Source: Candidatus Latescibacterota bacterium | GTDB taxonomy: Bacteria; Latescibacterota; UBA2968; UBA8231 | Length of the DNA: 53,594 nucleotides | Assembly: GCA_022819745.1 (NCBI GenBank) | Contig: JAJEGS010000032.1 | Coordinates: 1-53,594 of the forward strand | Direction: 5' to 3' | In this document: positions 20,098 through 29,161 of the stretch, in pieces | Layout of the letters: every line of letters starts with the position of its first letter | Position numbering within the stretch: position 1 is the stretch's first letter | Translations under genes and position numbers: made by a program | The notes under the pieces: generated by a model | Database searches by the model: none | Told to the model about the DNA's origin: nothing | What the model saw: the letters and a program-made list of their open reading frames with translations, nothing else

Positions 20098-20379
20098 CTA
20101 GTCCCGCCTCCTAAACATCCCCAACATGCGGTGCGTCACCATGAACCCACCCACCACGTTGATCGTGGCGAAGATGACAGCGGCCAACCCCAAATAGGTC
20201 GCCAAGGCCGAGTGCTCGGAACCAGCCGAGAGCAGCGCGCCGATCAGGGTGATGCCGGAGATGGCATTGGACCCAGACATCAGCGGCGTGTGCAGGGTCG
20301 GCGGGATCTTGGTGATGATTTCAAAGCCGACGAAGACAGCAAGGGCAAACACCGTCAGCGCGGCTACTAGGACGTCCAC
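20098..20379 (-). CDS. pntAB: NAD(P) transhydrogenase alpha subunit, membrane part
   Basis: 93 aa, three to four membrane helices. Contains the proton-channel motif TLHTPLMSGSNAISGITLIG typical of the C-terminal domain of PntA, here a separate gene (three-gene Pnt arrangement, as in Rhodospirillum). The GTG start at 20379 shares a base with the TAG stop of pntAA, implying coupled translation. Confidence 0.93.
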   Translation of the reverse strand: MDVLVAALTVFALAVFVGFEIITKIPPTLHTPLMSGSNAISGITLIGALLSAGSEHSALATYLGLAAVIFATINVVGGFMVTHRMLGMFRRRD

Positions 20380-21527
20380 TATGAGATTCCTTTGCGAATG
20401 CGCGGATGGACGATCTCACCGTCGCGCAACACCAAGGTCTCGCGCGTGATTTCGTCCTCCATGTCGAATTGCAATGCTCCTTCACCCACTAAATGCCGGA
20501 AGAAGGTCGCTATATTGTGCGAGTACATTTGGCTGGCGTGGTGCGGCACAGTCGCCGGTAGATTGAGCGGCCCCATGATCTGCACTCCATCCTCGACGAT
20601 CGTCTCCCCAGGGCGCGTCAACTCGCAATTGCCGCCGCGCTCAGAGGCCAAATCGACGATAACCGACCCCGGCCCCATGCTCTGCACGGCGTCAGCCGTA
20701 ATCAACAAAGGAGCTGGTTGCCCCGGGATGGCGGCCGTAGTGATGATCACGTCGCTCTGGCCGGCGACCTTGGCCAGTTCCTCGCGCTGGCGGCGGTAGA
20801 ACACTTCGTCCTGCGCCCTCGCATACCCACCCGCATCCTCGGAGTCGCCAGCATCGATGTCCAATTCCACGAACTCGGCCCCAAGGCTTTCGACCTGTTC
20901 TTTGACCGCTGGCCGCACGTCGTACGCCCGGATAACCGCTCCTAGGCGACGGGCCGTGGCAATGGCCTGGAGACCGGCGACTCCAGCGCCGATGACCAGC
21001 ACCCGAGACGGGGTCAACGTGCCAGCGGCTGTCATTAAGAGCGGGAACATGCGCGGCAAGGCCGCAGCGGCCAAAAGCACCGCTTTGTAGCCGGCGATCG
21101 TGGCCATGGACGAGAGCACATCCATGCTCTGGGCGCGGGTAATGCGCGGCATCAATTCCATGGCAAACAAAGTCGCGCCGACATCCGCCAGCGCAGCTAG
21201 CTCCGGACCAGCGGTCAGCGGGTCCGAGGCCCCGACGAGGACTTGCCCAGAGCGGGTCCGAGCCAAGTCGGCGCGACCGGCCTCTGGGTTCGCGCCGAGC
21301 GTGCGCACCTGAAGCATCACCTCGGCACGGGCAAACACCTCGTCGCGGTCGGCGGCGATTTCTGCTCCACGCTCAGCATAGGCCGCATCGGCATAGCCAG
21401 CGGCAGCACCCGCGCCCGGCTCAACTAGGATATCCGCATTGCAGGCCGCCAACCCGGATACAGCCTCCGGGACCAAGGCGACCCGCTGCTCACCAGGGAA
21501 GGTCTCTCGTGCGATACCAACGATCAT
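20379..21527 (-). CDS. pntAA: NAD(P) transhydrogenase alpha subunit, NAD(H)-binding part
   Basis: 382 aa; soluble domain I. Begins IVGIARETFPGEQRVALVPE, typical of the alanine dehydrogenase/PntA family, with SMATIAGYKAVL, the NAD-binding motif VLVIGAGVAGLQAIATARRL and DVRPAVKEQVESLGA. It binds NAD(H) in the cytoplasm and passes hydride to domain III of PntB. It starts 3 bp after the hpf stop and ends overlapping pntAB. Confidence 0.95.
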   Translation of the reverse strand: MIVGIARETFPGEQRVALVPEAVSGLAACNADILVEPGAGAAAGYADAAYAERGAEIAADRDEVFARAEVMLQVRTLGANPEAGRADLARTRSGQVLVGASDPLTAGPELAALADVGATLFAMELMPRITRAQSMDVLSSMATIAGYKAVLLAAAALPRMFPLLMTAAGTLTPSRVLVIGAGVAGLQAIATARRLGAVIRAYDVRPAVKEQVESLGAEFVELDIDAGDSEDAGGYARAQDEVFYRRQREELAKVAGQSDVIITTAAIPGQPAPLLITADAVQSMGPGSVIVDLASERGGNCELTRPGETIVEDGVQIMGPLNLPATVPHHASQMYSHNIATFFRHLVGEGALQFDMEDEITRETLVLRDGEIVHPRIRKGIS

Positions 21528-21530
21528 TTA

Positions 21531-21821
21531 TCAGTGGTGGGACACCAGCTTATCGTGGTGTTTTTTGAGCTGGCTTTCGATCTTGGATTCTGCTTCGGCG
21601 AGGGCCTTGTAAAGATTGTCCGCCGCCCCGGTAGCCGCAAACGTGCGCTGCGGCACCTTGACGATAATTTCCACTTTGTTGCCGTGCTTTTCCTTGTCGA
21701 GGACGACTTCGCAATCCACGATGCGGTCGAAGTAGTGTTCGAGTTTAGTACAAGAATCGGCAATGTGCGCTTTGGTTTCTGCTGAGATTTTGCCGTGGCG
21801 CATACTGATTCTAGGTTGCAT
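21531..21821 (-). CDS. hpf: Ribosome hibernation promoting factor, short form (HPF/RaiA/YfiA)
   Basis: 96 aa, the length of the short HPF/RaiA class. Family features: RISMRHGKISAETKAHI at the N-terminus, LEHYFDRIVDCEVVL, a central beta strand VEIIVKVPQRTFAATG and an amphipathic helix NLYKALAEAESKIESQLKKH. These proteins bind the 30S decoding region and inactivate or protect ribosomes in stationary phase. AGGAG is present upstream of the ATG. It sits between gltA (46-bp gap) and pntAA (3-bp gap), so it should be expressed with central-metabolism genes, an unusual context. Confidence 0.92.
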   Translation of the reverse strand: MQPRISMRHGKISAETKAHIADSCTKLEHYFDRIVDCEVVLDKEKHGNKVEIIVKVPQRTFAATGAADNLYKALAEAESKIESQLKKHHDKLVSHH

Positions 21822-21867
21822 CTCCTACTCCTTTCTTTTTAGACAAAATTTAATCGTCGGCCCGCAC

Positions 21868-23151
21868 TTAGGGCCGCTCGGCGAGCGGCTGATAGGTCCG
21901 CTGCACCGAGCCGGTGTAAATCTGGCGTGGACGGCTGATTTTGGTGGCCTTGCTCTCCTCGTACCAATGCGCGATCCAGCCCGGCATGCGGCCGATGGCG
22001 AAGATCACAGTGAACATCTCCTTGGGAATGCCGAGCGCACGGAGAATGACGCCGCTGTAGAAATCCACGTTGGGATAGAGCTTGCGTTGAATGAAATACT
22101 CGTCCTCCAGCGCCACGGCCTCCAGTTCTTTAGCTATATCGAGCAGAGGGTCGTTGATGTGGAGCTTGGCCAAGACTTTCTCGCAACTCTTTTTGATGAT
22201 CTTGGCGCGCGGGTCAAAGTTCTTGTACACCCGATGCCCGAACCCCATCAGGCGGATCCCGGCTTTTTTGTCCTTGACCTGTGCGACGTAGTCGCCGACC
22301 GAGATGTTTTCTTCGCGGATTGTCTCTAGCATGTTCACCACCGCCACATTCGCCCCACCGTGCAGCGGCCCCCACAGGGCGGAGACGCCCGCCGCTACCG
22401 AGGCGAAGAGATTGGCCTCGCTGCTGCCGACCATCCGCACCGTAGAGGTGCTGCAATTCTGCTCGTGATCGGCGTGAAGGAGGAAAATCAAATCCAGCGC
22501 GTCAACCAGCACTTGGTCTGCCTCAAACTCGTTGTACGGCTGACTGAACATCATGTGCAGAAAATTCTCCGCGTACCGCTTCCTCGGGTGCGGATACTCG
22601 ATGTGGTGGCCTAGCTGCTGGCGGTGGGAATAGGCGGCAATGGTGCGGACCTTGGACATGATGCGCGCGGTCGCTTCGGTAAAGGTCTCTTCGTCCTGAA
22701 TCTCCAACAACTCGGGGTAGTAACAACTCAAGGCGTTGAGCACTGAGGACAAGACGGCCATCGGTGGCGAGTTGGGCGGGAAGAGACTGAAGTGTTGCTT
22801 TACTTCCTCGCGCAGCATCTGGTGCTTGGTCAGCAGCGCACTGAACTCGTCTAGCTGCGAGGCGTTGGGCAACTCGCCCCAGATCAGCAAATAGGCGACC
22901 TCGATGAAGCGGCTGTACTCAGCCAAATCCTCGATCGCGTAACCCCGGTAGCGCAGGATGCCCGCATCGCCGTCGATAAAGGTGATATCGCTCTGACAAG
23001 AGCCCGTATTGCCGTAGCCGGGATCTAGGGAAATATACCCGGTCTCAGCGCGCAATTTGGCAATGTCGAGCGCCTTTTCGCCCTCGCTGCCGACGACGAC
23101 GGGCAGTTCGACGATCTGATCGTCGGCCTGCAAGCGGGCGGTTTCCGCCAT
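21868..23151 (-). CDS. gltA: Citrate synthase (type II)
   Basis: 427 aa, usual for the hexameric type. Catalytic signatures: HADHEQNCSTSTVR (His), GPLHGGANVAV (second His), MGFGHRVYKNFDPRA and NVDFYSGVIL (Asp). The N-terminal part has DPGYGNTGSCQSDITFIDG and ILRYRGYAIEDLA. It condenses oxaloacetate with acetyl-CoA in the TCA cycle. Strong Shine-Dalgarno (AAGGAGAACAAAAC before ATG). First gene of the operon with hpf and the pnt genes; a good promoter lies about 87 bp upstream. Confidence 0.97.
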   Translation of the reverse strand: MAETARLQADDQIVELPVVVGSEGEKALDIAKLRAETGYISLDPGYGNTGSCQSDITFIDGDAGILRYRGYAIEDLAEYSRFIEVAYLLIWGELPNASQLDEFSALLTKHQMLREEVKQHFSLFPPNSPPMAVLSSVLNALSCYYPELLEIQDEETFTEATARIMSKVRTIAAYSHRQQLGHHIEYPHPRKRYAENFLHMMFSQPYNEFEADQVLVDALDLIFLLHADHEQNCSTSTVRMVGSSEANLFASVAAGVSALWGPLHGGANVAVVNMLETIREENISVGDYVAQVKDKKAGIRLMGFGHRVYKNFDPRAKIIKKSCEKVLAKLHINDPLLDIAKELEAVALEDEYFIQRKLYPNVDFYSGVILRALGIPKEMFTVIFAIGRMPGWIAHWYEESKATKISRPRQIYTGSVQRTYQPLAERP

Positions 23152-23237
23152 GTTTTGTTCTCCTTAATTAATGTAACTCGGTCGCCGAGGACGCAGAGTC
23201 GCGCCCCAAGCGAGATAGGTATGCTGTTTTTATTCAG

Positions 23238-23266
23238 ATAGTAGGGCCTAAAATTTGCACTGTCAA
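23238..23266 (-). promoter_or_regulatory. Sigma-70-type promoter for the gltA-hpf-pnt operon
   Basis: On the minus strand TTGACA (23266-23261) and TACTAT (23243-23238) are separated by exactly 17 bp, leaving a leader of roughly 80 nt before gltA. The rest of the 180-bp gap (23152-23331) shows no other structure I can support. Confidence 0.65.
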
Positions 23267-23331
23267 TTGCCGCCGATACTTGCTGGCAGGTGCTTGATAC
23301 CCGTGAAAATTAGGTAGCGACCAACCGCTGG

Positions 23332-25011
23332 CTACTGGCGCGGAATCACCGGCAAAAGTATGTGAGACGGCTGCGCTCTGGAGTGTTGCACCGTCTGTTG
23401 CGCGCTACGCATCTCCGTGTCCGTGCCGAGGTCATTGCCGGTGTTGTGGTTTCTGTCGAAGCGCGGGAAATTGGACGAGGACACTTCGACTCTGATCCTG
23501 TGCCCTTTCTTGAAGACATTGCCGGTAACGGCGAGATCGATCTCGTACTGGTACGTTTGATCGGGCTGGAGCAACTTGGGCGCGGCAAAGCCCTCGCGGT
23601 AGCGCGCCCGGACGATGCCATCGCAGAGATTCTTGGCGTACCCACTGGCTGACACATCTACCAGTTTAGCAGTCCAGTCGGTATCCAGCCCGTCGGTAGC
23701 CGCATATAAAACGACTTTGATCGGCCCCGTCACCTCGAGGTCAGCTTCCAAAGGCTCGCTGGTGTAGCAAAGCACGTCGGACCTCATCTCCACATCGCGC
23801 TGGTCGTACGGCCCCCAAGGCACAATGTGGGGCGAGCAACAGTTGTTGCCGCCCATGGTCTGCACGGGAAAATCGGGATCGTACACAAAGCGATCCGCCG
23901 GCTCGTCGCCCGGCTCCTCCGGCGACAGACGGCCGTCGCCCAATAGCGAGTTGGCGTTGCCAGCAGAGTGCAGATACCACTTTTGCCAGTCGGTCCTAGC
24001 CAGCGGCCATTCGCGCTCGTCTCTCCATTCATTGACGCCCATTATGAAAAGCCGCAGCGGGGCCTCGCCGACGATGCCGTTGTCAATGCCCTTCAGCCAA
24101 TAATCAAACCAACGCAACTCCAAATCTTCCAAGTCGTACAGCGAGTTCGCGCCGAAGTCGATGTCACCCGTCTTGGTAGAAACACTGAGCGCATGCGGCC
24201 AAGGACCGACGATGAGCTGACTTTGCCTAGCTTCGGGCGTCCGCCCATGCAGCCTTAGACCGTTGAAGTTAATAAAGGTGTTGTGGGAGTACAGGTCGTA
24301 CCATCCTCCCATTATCAGCGCGGGGGCCGCGATTTCGCCCCACTTGTTTTCGACGTTGACCTCGTCCCAGTAGGAATCGTATTCGCTGTGCGTTACCCAA
24401 TCCCGCCAAAACTGTAGCGTGCGGCCCGCCTGTTGATCCATGTCGATGAGGGGGATCGAGCGGAAGGCCTCCGTCCAGTTGTGGTACTCGATGCTCTGGG
24501 CGGTGCGGCCATTGGTGCGCATCCCCCACGTGAGAGCGACGTTGAGCTGGAACGCCCCACCGGGGTGAATTAGGCCCGAGTACAGATCGCCGCACATCAC
24601 CCTTGGCGCTATGCACGTCAGGTACTGGCTGCGGTGCGGCGCGCTCTGCCATTGCACCCATCCGAGGTACGAGCCTCCGGCCATGCCGATCTTGCCGTCG
24701 CTCCACTCCTGCTGGCCAATCCATTCCTGCGTATCAAAACCGTCTGGGCCGTGGCCGAACAGCGCGTAGTGAACGCCGTCGGAGTCCCAGCGCCCCCGCA
24801 CGTCTTGGATGACGCAGGCATAACCGCTATTGGCCAGCCGCATGGCTTTCTCGATCAGGAGCGACGTGTTGTTGTCGTACGGCGTGCGCATCAACACGGT
24901 CGGAAACCTACCCGATGCCTTCGGCAGATAGATGTCGGAAGAAAGATCAACGCCATCCCGCATAGGCGTGCGGATGTTCAACCTCATATCGACTGCGTAA
25001 TTTGGCTGCAT
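23332..25011 (-). CDS. CocE/NonD-family hydrolase (X-Pro dipeptidyl-peptidase-like)
   Basis: 559 aa. Residues 10-60 carry the family start (RLNIRTPMRDGVDLSSDIYL, then RFPTVLMRTPYDNN). The nucleophile motif is MAGGSYLGWVQW with Ser114. The C-terminal jelly-roll domain shows KKGHRIRVEVSSSNFPRFDR. Family members cleave acyl esters or peptides (cocaine esterase, X-Pro peptidase, glutaryl-7-ACA acylase), so the substrate is open. No signal peptide. It stands alone between the gltA promoter and a small coiled-coil gene (34-bp gap, same strand). Confidence 0.9.
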   Translation of the reverse strand: MQPNYAVDMRLNIRTPMRDGVDLSSDIYLPKASGRFPTVLMRTPYDNNTSLLIEKAMRLANSGYACVIQDVRGRWDSDGVHYALFGHGPDGFDTQEWIGQQEWSDGKIGMAGGSYLGWVQWQSAPHRSQYLTCIAPRVMCGDLYSGLIHPGGAFQLNVALTWGMRTNGRTAQSIEYHNWTEAFRSIPLIDMDQQAGRTLQFWRDWVTHSEYDSYWDEVNVENKWGEIAAPALIMGGWYDLYSHNTFINFNGLRLHGRTPEARQSQLIVGPWPHALSVSTKTGDIDFGANSLYDLEDLELRWFDYWLKGIDNGIVGEAPLRLFIMGVNEWRDEREWPLARTDWQKWYLHSAGNANSLLGDGRLSPEEPGDEPADRFVYDPDFPVQTMGGNNCCSPHIVPWGPYDQRDVEMRSDVLCYTSEPLEADLEVTGPIKVVLYAATDGLDTDWTAKLVDVSASGYAKNLCDGIVRARYREGFAAPKLLQPDQTYQYEIDLAVTGNVFKKGHRIRVEVSSSNFPRFDRNHNTGNDLGTDTEMRSAQQTVQHSRAQPSHILLPVIPRQ

Positions 25012-25045
25012 AGTTAGCCCCGGTGGGTTAAAGAGTAGCCGCGCC

Positions 25046-25339
25046 CTACTGGTTGCGAATCGCCTCTATTTTGGCGTCGCGCTCGGCAAAAAGCTCATTG
25101 CGAACTTTGCTCATTTGCTCCTGCACTTGGCGTCGCGCTTCGGCGAGAGCCTGCGGGTCTGCACCCGTGGCCTGCTCTAGCTGCCCCTTGAGCGCGATTT
25201 CTTGCTCGGCCCACTTGGCCTCGTACTGCTTGCGCACCTCGTCGATAGCCTCTTTCTGTTCGTCTGTCAGCTTAATCCCCTCTGCGCCCCCGACTGCGGC
25301 GTCGGCCTTTTCCATGGCCAGTTCAAGTGCCGATTTCAT
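25046..25339 (-). CDS. Small charged coiled-coil protein of unknown function
   Basis: 97 aa, not recognised. Almost entirely predicted helix with heptad-like spacing and many Glu, Lys, Gln and Ala; motifs LTDEQKEAIDEVRKQYEAKW and EQMSKVRNELFAERDAKIEA. No signal peptide, cysteines or membrane segment. The AGGAG before ATG supports real translation. It resembles generic periplasmic/cytoplasmic helical proteins with the LTxEQKxxI pattern (as in Spy/CpxP-like proteins), but that similarity is weak and an export signal is absent. It diverges from ytoQ. Confidence 0.65.
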   Translation of the reverse strand: MKSALELAMEKADAAVGGAEGIKLTDEQKEAIDEVRKQYEAKWAEQEIALKGQLEQATGADPQALAEARRQVQEQMSKVRNELFAERDAKIEAIRNQ

Positions 25340-25471
25340 GGCAAACTCTCCTAGGTTGACATCGCCTGACTACGGCCTTAACATCGCAAAAAAGATAGCG
25401 GCTGGCCGCAATCGCGACAAATTGCGGCATCCGCCTTCTACCATCCCACTCACCACGCCAAAAGGAACCCC

Positions 25472-25915
25472 ATGTCCAAACAGTGGAAGGTCTATCTATC
25501 CGGCGAGATTCACAGCGACTGGCGCGAGCGCATCATCCAAGCGGCCAGCGACCTGCCAGTCGAATTCTCCGCTCCGGTCACTGATCACGCGGCCAGCGAC
25601 AACTGCGGCACCGACATTCTCGGGCCGGAGGAAAGCAGCTTTTGGAAGGATCACAAAGGCGCGCAGCTCAACGCCATCCGCACCCGCACCCTAGTCCGCG
25701 ACGCCGACGTGGTGGTAGTGCGCTTCGGCGACCAGTACCGCCAGTGGAACGCAGCCTTTGACGCGGGGTTTGCCGCCGCCTGCAACAAGCCGCTGATCGT
25801 TCTCCACCCACCCGAGTTGCAACACGCGCTCAAGGAGGTGGATGCGGCCGCGCTCGCCGTGGCCGATGCGCCCGAGCAAGTCGCGGACATACTGCGCTAC
25901 GTCATCGAAAAGTAG
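25472..25915 (+). CDS. ytoQ: YtoQ-family protein
   Basis: 147 aa. Matches the YtoQ family: WKVYLSGEIHSDWRERI at the start, FSAPVTDHAASDNCGTDILG in the middle, and VRDADVVVVRFGDQYRQWNAAFDAGFA. The fold resembles nucleoside 2-deoxyribosyltransferases, but the biochemical function of YtoQ is not established. AAGGA precedes the ATG. The stop codon touches the stop codon of the convergent heparinase-like gene with no gap. Confidence 0.85.
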   Translation: MSKQWKVYLSGEIHSDWRERIIQAASDLPVEFSAPVTDHAASDNCGTDILGPEESSFWKDHKGAQLNAIRTRTLVRDADVVVVRFGDQYRQWNAAFDAGFAAACNKPLIVLHPPELQHALKEVDAAALAVADAPEQVADILRYVIEK

Positions 25916-28465
25916 TCAGCGCAACAGAAGCATCTTGTGCTGCGCGCGGTAGGAATCGGCTTTGAGCGCGTAGAAGTAGAGGCCGCTGCAGTAGCCGGAC
26001 GCGTCCCATTCCACCTCGTGCCGCCCCGGCAGCATCCGCCTCTCCACCAGCCGCTCAACCTCCTGCCCCAAGACATTGTACACCGTTAGCCGCACCAAGC
26101 CGGAAGTGGGCAAATCAAAGCGAATTTTGGTCGTCGGGTTGAACGGGTTGGGCGCGTTGGGGTACAAGGCGTAGTGCTTGGGACGCGGCTGCGTCCCCTT
26201 TTGCGCTTCGACGTGCTGGTCAGCGCTCAGTTCTAGCGTCCCTTCTCCCGCTAGCTCCAGTACGATCAGGTCGCTTTCTACGGCCGTGCCCCACCATTCG
26301 CCGCCGAGAAAACGAGCCGCGGGCCACTCGTTCCCCCAATGGGGCATTCTTAACTGATAGCCCGCGTCAGGGCCGCGCACAAAACCCGCATAGTCGTCTC
26401 GCTCCAAGCTCACGTCTATCATTTCACTGGCGCGGAACACCGTCTCTCCGTCGGCCAAAAGGTAGGTAGCGTCTTGCGCTACAAAGCGAGAAAGCTGCCC
26501 ATCGACATAGCGGACATAGCCGAAGCGAGCGTCGCTGACCAAGTGCACATCCGGCCCGGATACAGCGACCTCGGACGCATTGCCGTTGCGGAGCCAAGCC
26601 AAATCCCGCACCCCGGCCAACGCCACCAAAGCCGCCTCAGCTCCTTGCGCGGATACAGTCTCAAACGCCGGCTTGGCCTCCCTAATCGCCCGAGGATACA
26701 GCACCGCTAGGTAGCGCCCATCGACGCCCTCTTGCTGCACCTGCAACACCGCGTGGGTCTGCTCTTGGCGATAGTCAAAGGAGTGGATCGCTTCGCTCTC
26801 AAGCGCAACCCGACCGGGCTGCTCCGGCAAAAACGCCAGCAACTCGGCCTTATCCCGCGTCCAACGCGCCAAGTTGCCCGTGCGCGCATACGCGCCCCCA
26901 CTAGTGCCGCCGCCATTGCCGTGCAGCCGCCACTCATAGGCGTGGCGACGGCCCGGATCGTCAATTTCGTCGGCCACGATGAAGTACCTGTGATCTGCAA
27001 AAAAGACCCGCCGCCTTAGCTCGACCCCCCGATAGGCAGCGCGGACTTCCGCGTAGTCGCCAGCAGTACTCGTGAAGAATCCCTCGATAAAAGCGTCGTT
27101 GCGGTCGCCGATGGTCCCCACCACGGGCAAAATCCGGCGCGGCGGCCCCTTGCCATCGACCAGCACCACGTTGTGATTGCTTCCTTTGTTGACCTTGTCG
27201 TGGTTGTCAAAATTGATGTACCCCGCATCTAGGGCCAGCATCTCGCCACCGGCGTAAATCACAAAGCTGGTCCCATCGGGGTGCTCGTGCGCGAACCCGT
27301 GCTCGCGTGCCGTGCCGTTTTCACCGCGCAAGAGCATGTAAGTAGCCGCGGCCGACCAGTCGCTGCGGAAGACGGCGTCGCCAGCCCCGGGCATAAAAAC
27401 CGACGGGCCGTGCGTCGGCTCTTGCGCGGGCACGCTGTCGTCGTACAGGGCAATGGCATCCATCTCGGAAAACTGGCGCACGTACAGGCCGCGCTCGTTG
27501 TTTTCCCAGTCCCAGCGATGGACTCCGCCGTTGGCTTGCACGGCTGCTAGGTAATGCCCGTAGAAATCGTCTAAATGGCCGTCGTCGATGTTGGGCCGCC
27601 GGCCATTGGGCAGCCGCAGGTTCAGGGACCACGCGTGCATCTTCTCGATCTTGGGATCGGCAAACAAGTCCAAGCCGGTGCGGCTCTTGAGCGCAAACAA
27701 GTAGGGCAAATAGACATCCGCGGCGTAGCGGCTGTAGAACGGCCCCTCTGCGTACCCCCCGTCCCTCCCTTCAATCTGGAAGTCGAGGCTACTGGTAACC
27801 ATCTCCAAGGCGCGATCAGCCCACTCCTGCGGCGTGCCTTCGCCGTTGGTGTATTCGCTCAAGGCCATAGCCGCCAGCCCGAGGCCGCCGTACGCGCGGA
27901 TGTGCCAGTTGTCGAGATGCGGGGTCTCGTGCAAGCGGATTTTGACCGGGAACAGCCCAAACCCCACCTCGCCAATCACAATGCCCTTCCACAGGCGGTC
28001 GGCTTCCTCGCCGAGGATCGACCGCATCTCCTGCAGGGCCTGGGGGTCGTTGGCCGCAGCATAGGAGTGCAGGATGTCGTACGCCACCGCGTACTGAGCT
28101 ACGACCTCGCCTTCGTTGTGCGGCTCGCCCAAATCGCCTCCTCGCGGCGGGAATGCCACCCCCTGCATCACGGCCAACGCGCGCTCGGCAAACGCAGCAT
28201 TGTCGGTCATCAGCCAAGCGAAGGCGAGGGACTTGGCGTAGCGAACTTCAGCGCGCTCGTCGACAAAGGTCGCCGGAGCGTTCCGCGCTCGCTGCAACAC
28301 GGTCCGCCACCACGAGGCATACGGTTCGCGCTGGATGCGCTCTTTGAGCAGAGGAATGTCTGCGGCAGAAAAAAGCAGGCCCGGATGCTCTTCAGCAGAC
28401 AGCGTCTGCGCGGCAGCACTCACAGGCGCGATGGCCAAGGCGGCGCAAAGGGCCAAGGCGATCAT
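25916..28465 (-). CDS. Secreted heparinase II/III-like protein with a C-terminal FlgD-Ig sorting domain
   Basis: 849 aa from ATG 28465 (AGGGGG upstream, short spacing); an upstream TTG would add 10 residues before the signal peptide (MIALALCAALAIAPVSAAAQ). The N-terminal half is an (alpha/alpha)n barrel like alginate/heparin lyases (HPGLLFSAADIPLLKERI, DNWHIRAYGGLGLAAMAL). Then follows the heparinase II/III beta-sandwich with HGFAHEHPDGTSFVIYAGG and LALDAGY. Residues about 770-849 form a FlgD-Ig/type IX-like C-terminal domain (YPNAPNPFNPTTKIRFDLP, YNVLGQEVERL, SGLYFYAL). It probably degrades an acidic polysaccharide outside the cell or at the surface. It starts 7 bp after the beta-barrel gene. 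Confidence 0.88.
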   Translation of the reverse strand: MIALALCAALAIAPVSAAAQTLSAEEHPGLLFSAADIPLLKERIQREPYASWWRTVLQRARNAPATFVDERAEVRYAKSLAFAWLMTDNAAFAERALAVMQGVAFPPRGGDLGEPHNEGEVVAQYAVAYDILHSYAAANDPQALQEMRSILGEEADRLWKGIVIGEVGFGLFPVKIRLHETPHLDNWHIRAYGGLGLAAMALSEYTNGEGTPQEWADRALEMVTSSLDFQIEGRDGGYAEGPFYSRYAADVYLPYLFALKSRTGLDLFADPKIEKMHAWSLNLRLPNGRRPNIDDGHLDDFYGHYLAAVQANGGVHRWDWENNERGLYVRQFSEMDAIALYDDSVPAQEPTHGPSVFMPGAGDAVFRSDWSAAATYMLLRGENGTAREHGFAHEHPDGTSFVIYAGGEMLALDAGYINFDNHDKVNKGSNHNVVLVDGKGPPRRILPVVGTIGDRNDAFIEGFFTSTAGDYAEVRAAYRGVELRRRVFFADHRYFIVADEIDDPGRRHAYEWRLHGNGGGTSGGAYARTGNLARWTRDKAELLAFLPEQPGRVALESEAIHSFDYRQEQTHAVLQVQQEGVDGRYLAVLYPRAIREAKPAFETVSAQGAEAALVALAGVRDLAWLRNGNASEVAVSGPDVHLVSDARFGYVRYVDGQLSRFVAQDATYLLADGETVFRASEMIDVSLERDDYAGFVRGPDAGYQLRMPHWGNEWPAARFLGGEWWGTAVESDLIVLELAGEGTLELSADQHVEAQKGTQPRPKHYALYPNAPNPFNPTTKIRFDLPTSGLVRLTVYNVLGQEVERLVERRMLPGRHEVEWDASGYCSGLYFYALKADSYRAQHKMLLLR

Positions 28466-28472
28466 ACGCCCC

Positions 28473-29090
28473 CTAAAAGACGCGGCGCAAATCAAAGCCC
28501 CACAGCAGCCCCAAGGTGACGTAGCCCTTGCCGACTAGAATCTTGAAGCTGCCGACGGTGCGGCCTGGCGCATCGAAAAACATCCCCAAGGTGCCATACG
28601 CCGTCGCTGGATCTAAGTGGCGATAGCCCGCCCCGGCGAACAGCTTGCCCGGTCGGCCGGCGATCCACACCTCGTCGAGGACAATATAGGCCAGATCCGC
28701 ACTGAGCGAGCGCAGCCAATCCGTGCCGCCCGAGCAGCGGTAGTCCGCCACGCGGTATCCAGTCCGCGTATCAAAGCAGTAGGTACGGGTAGGATAGGGC
28801 CGGAAGTAACGCGGGTCGTAGTCGTCGCCTTCGTGAAAGCTCACATCGAGCACATTGGCCGAGCCGATGAGGCGCAAGCGGTTGAAGACTGCCCTAAACC
28901 CCAAGGGAACGCGCACGCCCGAGCCGCGATGATCCAAGTTGATGAAACCCAAGCCTACTGCAGCATAGTACCCGTCGCGCTGCCGCTTGGGCACCTCTTC
29001 GGGCACGGCGTCTTGGATGCGCACGGCCTCGGCCCCACTCGCCAACAGCAAGCCGATCCAGATGAGATGTATGTATGCGCGCTGTATCAC
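28473..29090 (-). CDS. Small exported protein, probable outer-membrane beta-barrel
   Basis: 205 aa from GTG 29090 (AGGA upstream). A signal peptide is apparent (IHLIWIGLLLASGAEA). The rest alternates polar and hydrophobic residues with many Tyr, Gly and Arg and ends GFDLRRVF, with a terminal Phe as in outer-membrane barrels. Two cysteines (TYCFDTRTG, DYRCSGG) could pair. Not recognised as a named family. It is read through into the heparinase-like gene with a 7-bp gap, so it may help dock or export that enzyme; this is inference. Confidence 0.6.
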   Translation of the reverse strand: MIQRAYIHLIWIGLLLASGAEAVRIQDAVPEEVPKRQRDGYYAAVGLGFINLDHRGSGVRVPLGFRAVFNRLRLIGSANVLDVSFHEGDDYDPRYFRPYPTRTYCFDTRTGYRVADYRCSGGTDWLRSLSADLAYIVLDEVWIAGRPGKLFAGAGYRHLDPATAYGTLGMFFDAPGRTVGSFKILVGKGYVTLGLLWGFDLRRVF

Positions 29091-29161
29091 TCGTTTGTCC
29101 TCTACCTATACAATCTATATGTCCCGGCAAAAATGCCAATGGCCCGCAGATGCACACGCGG

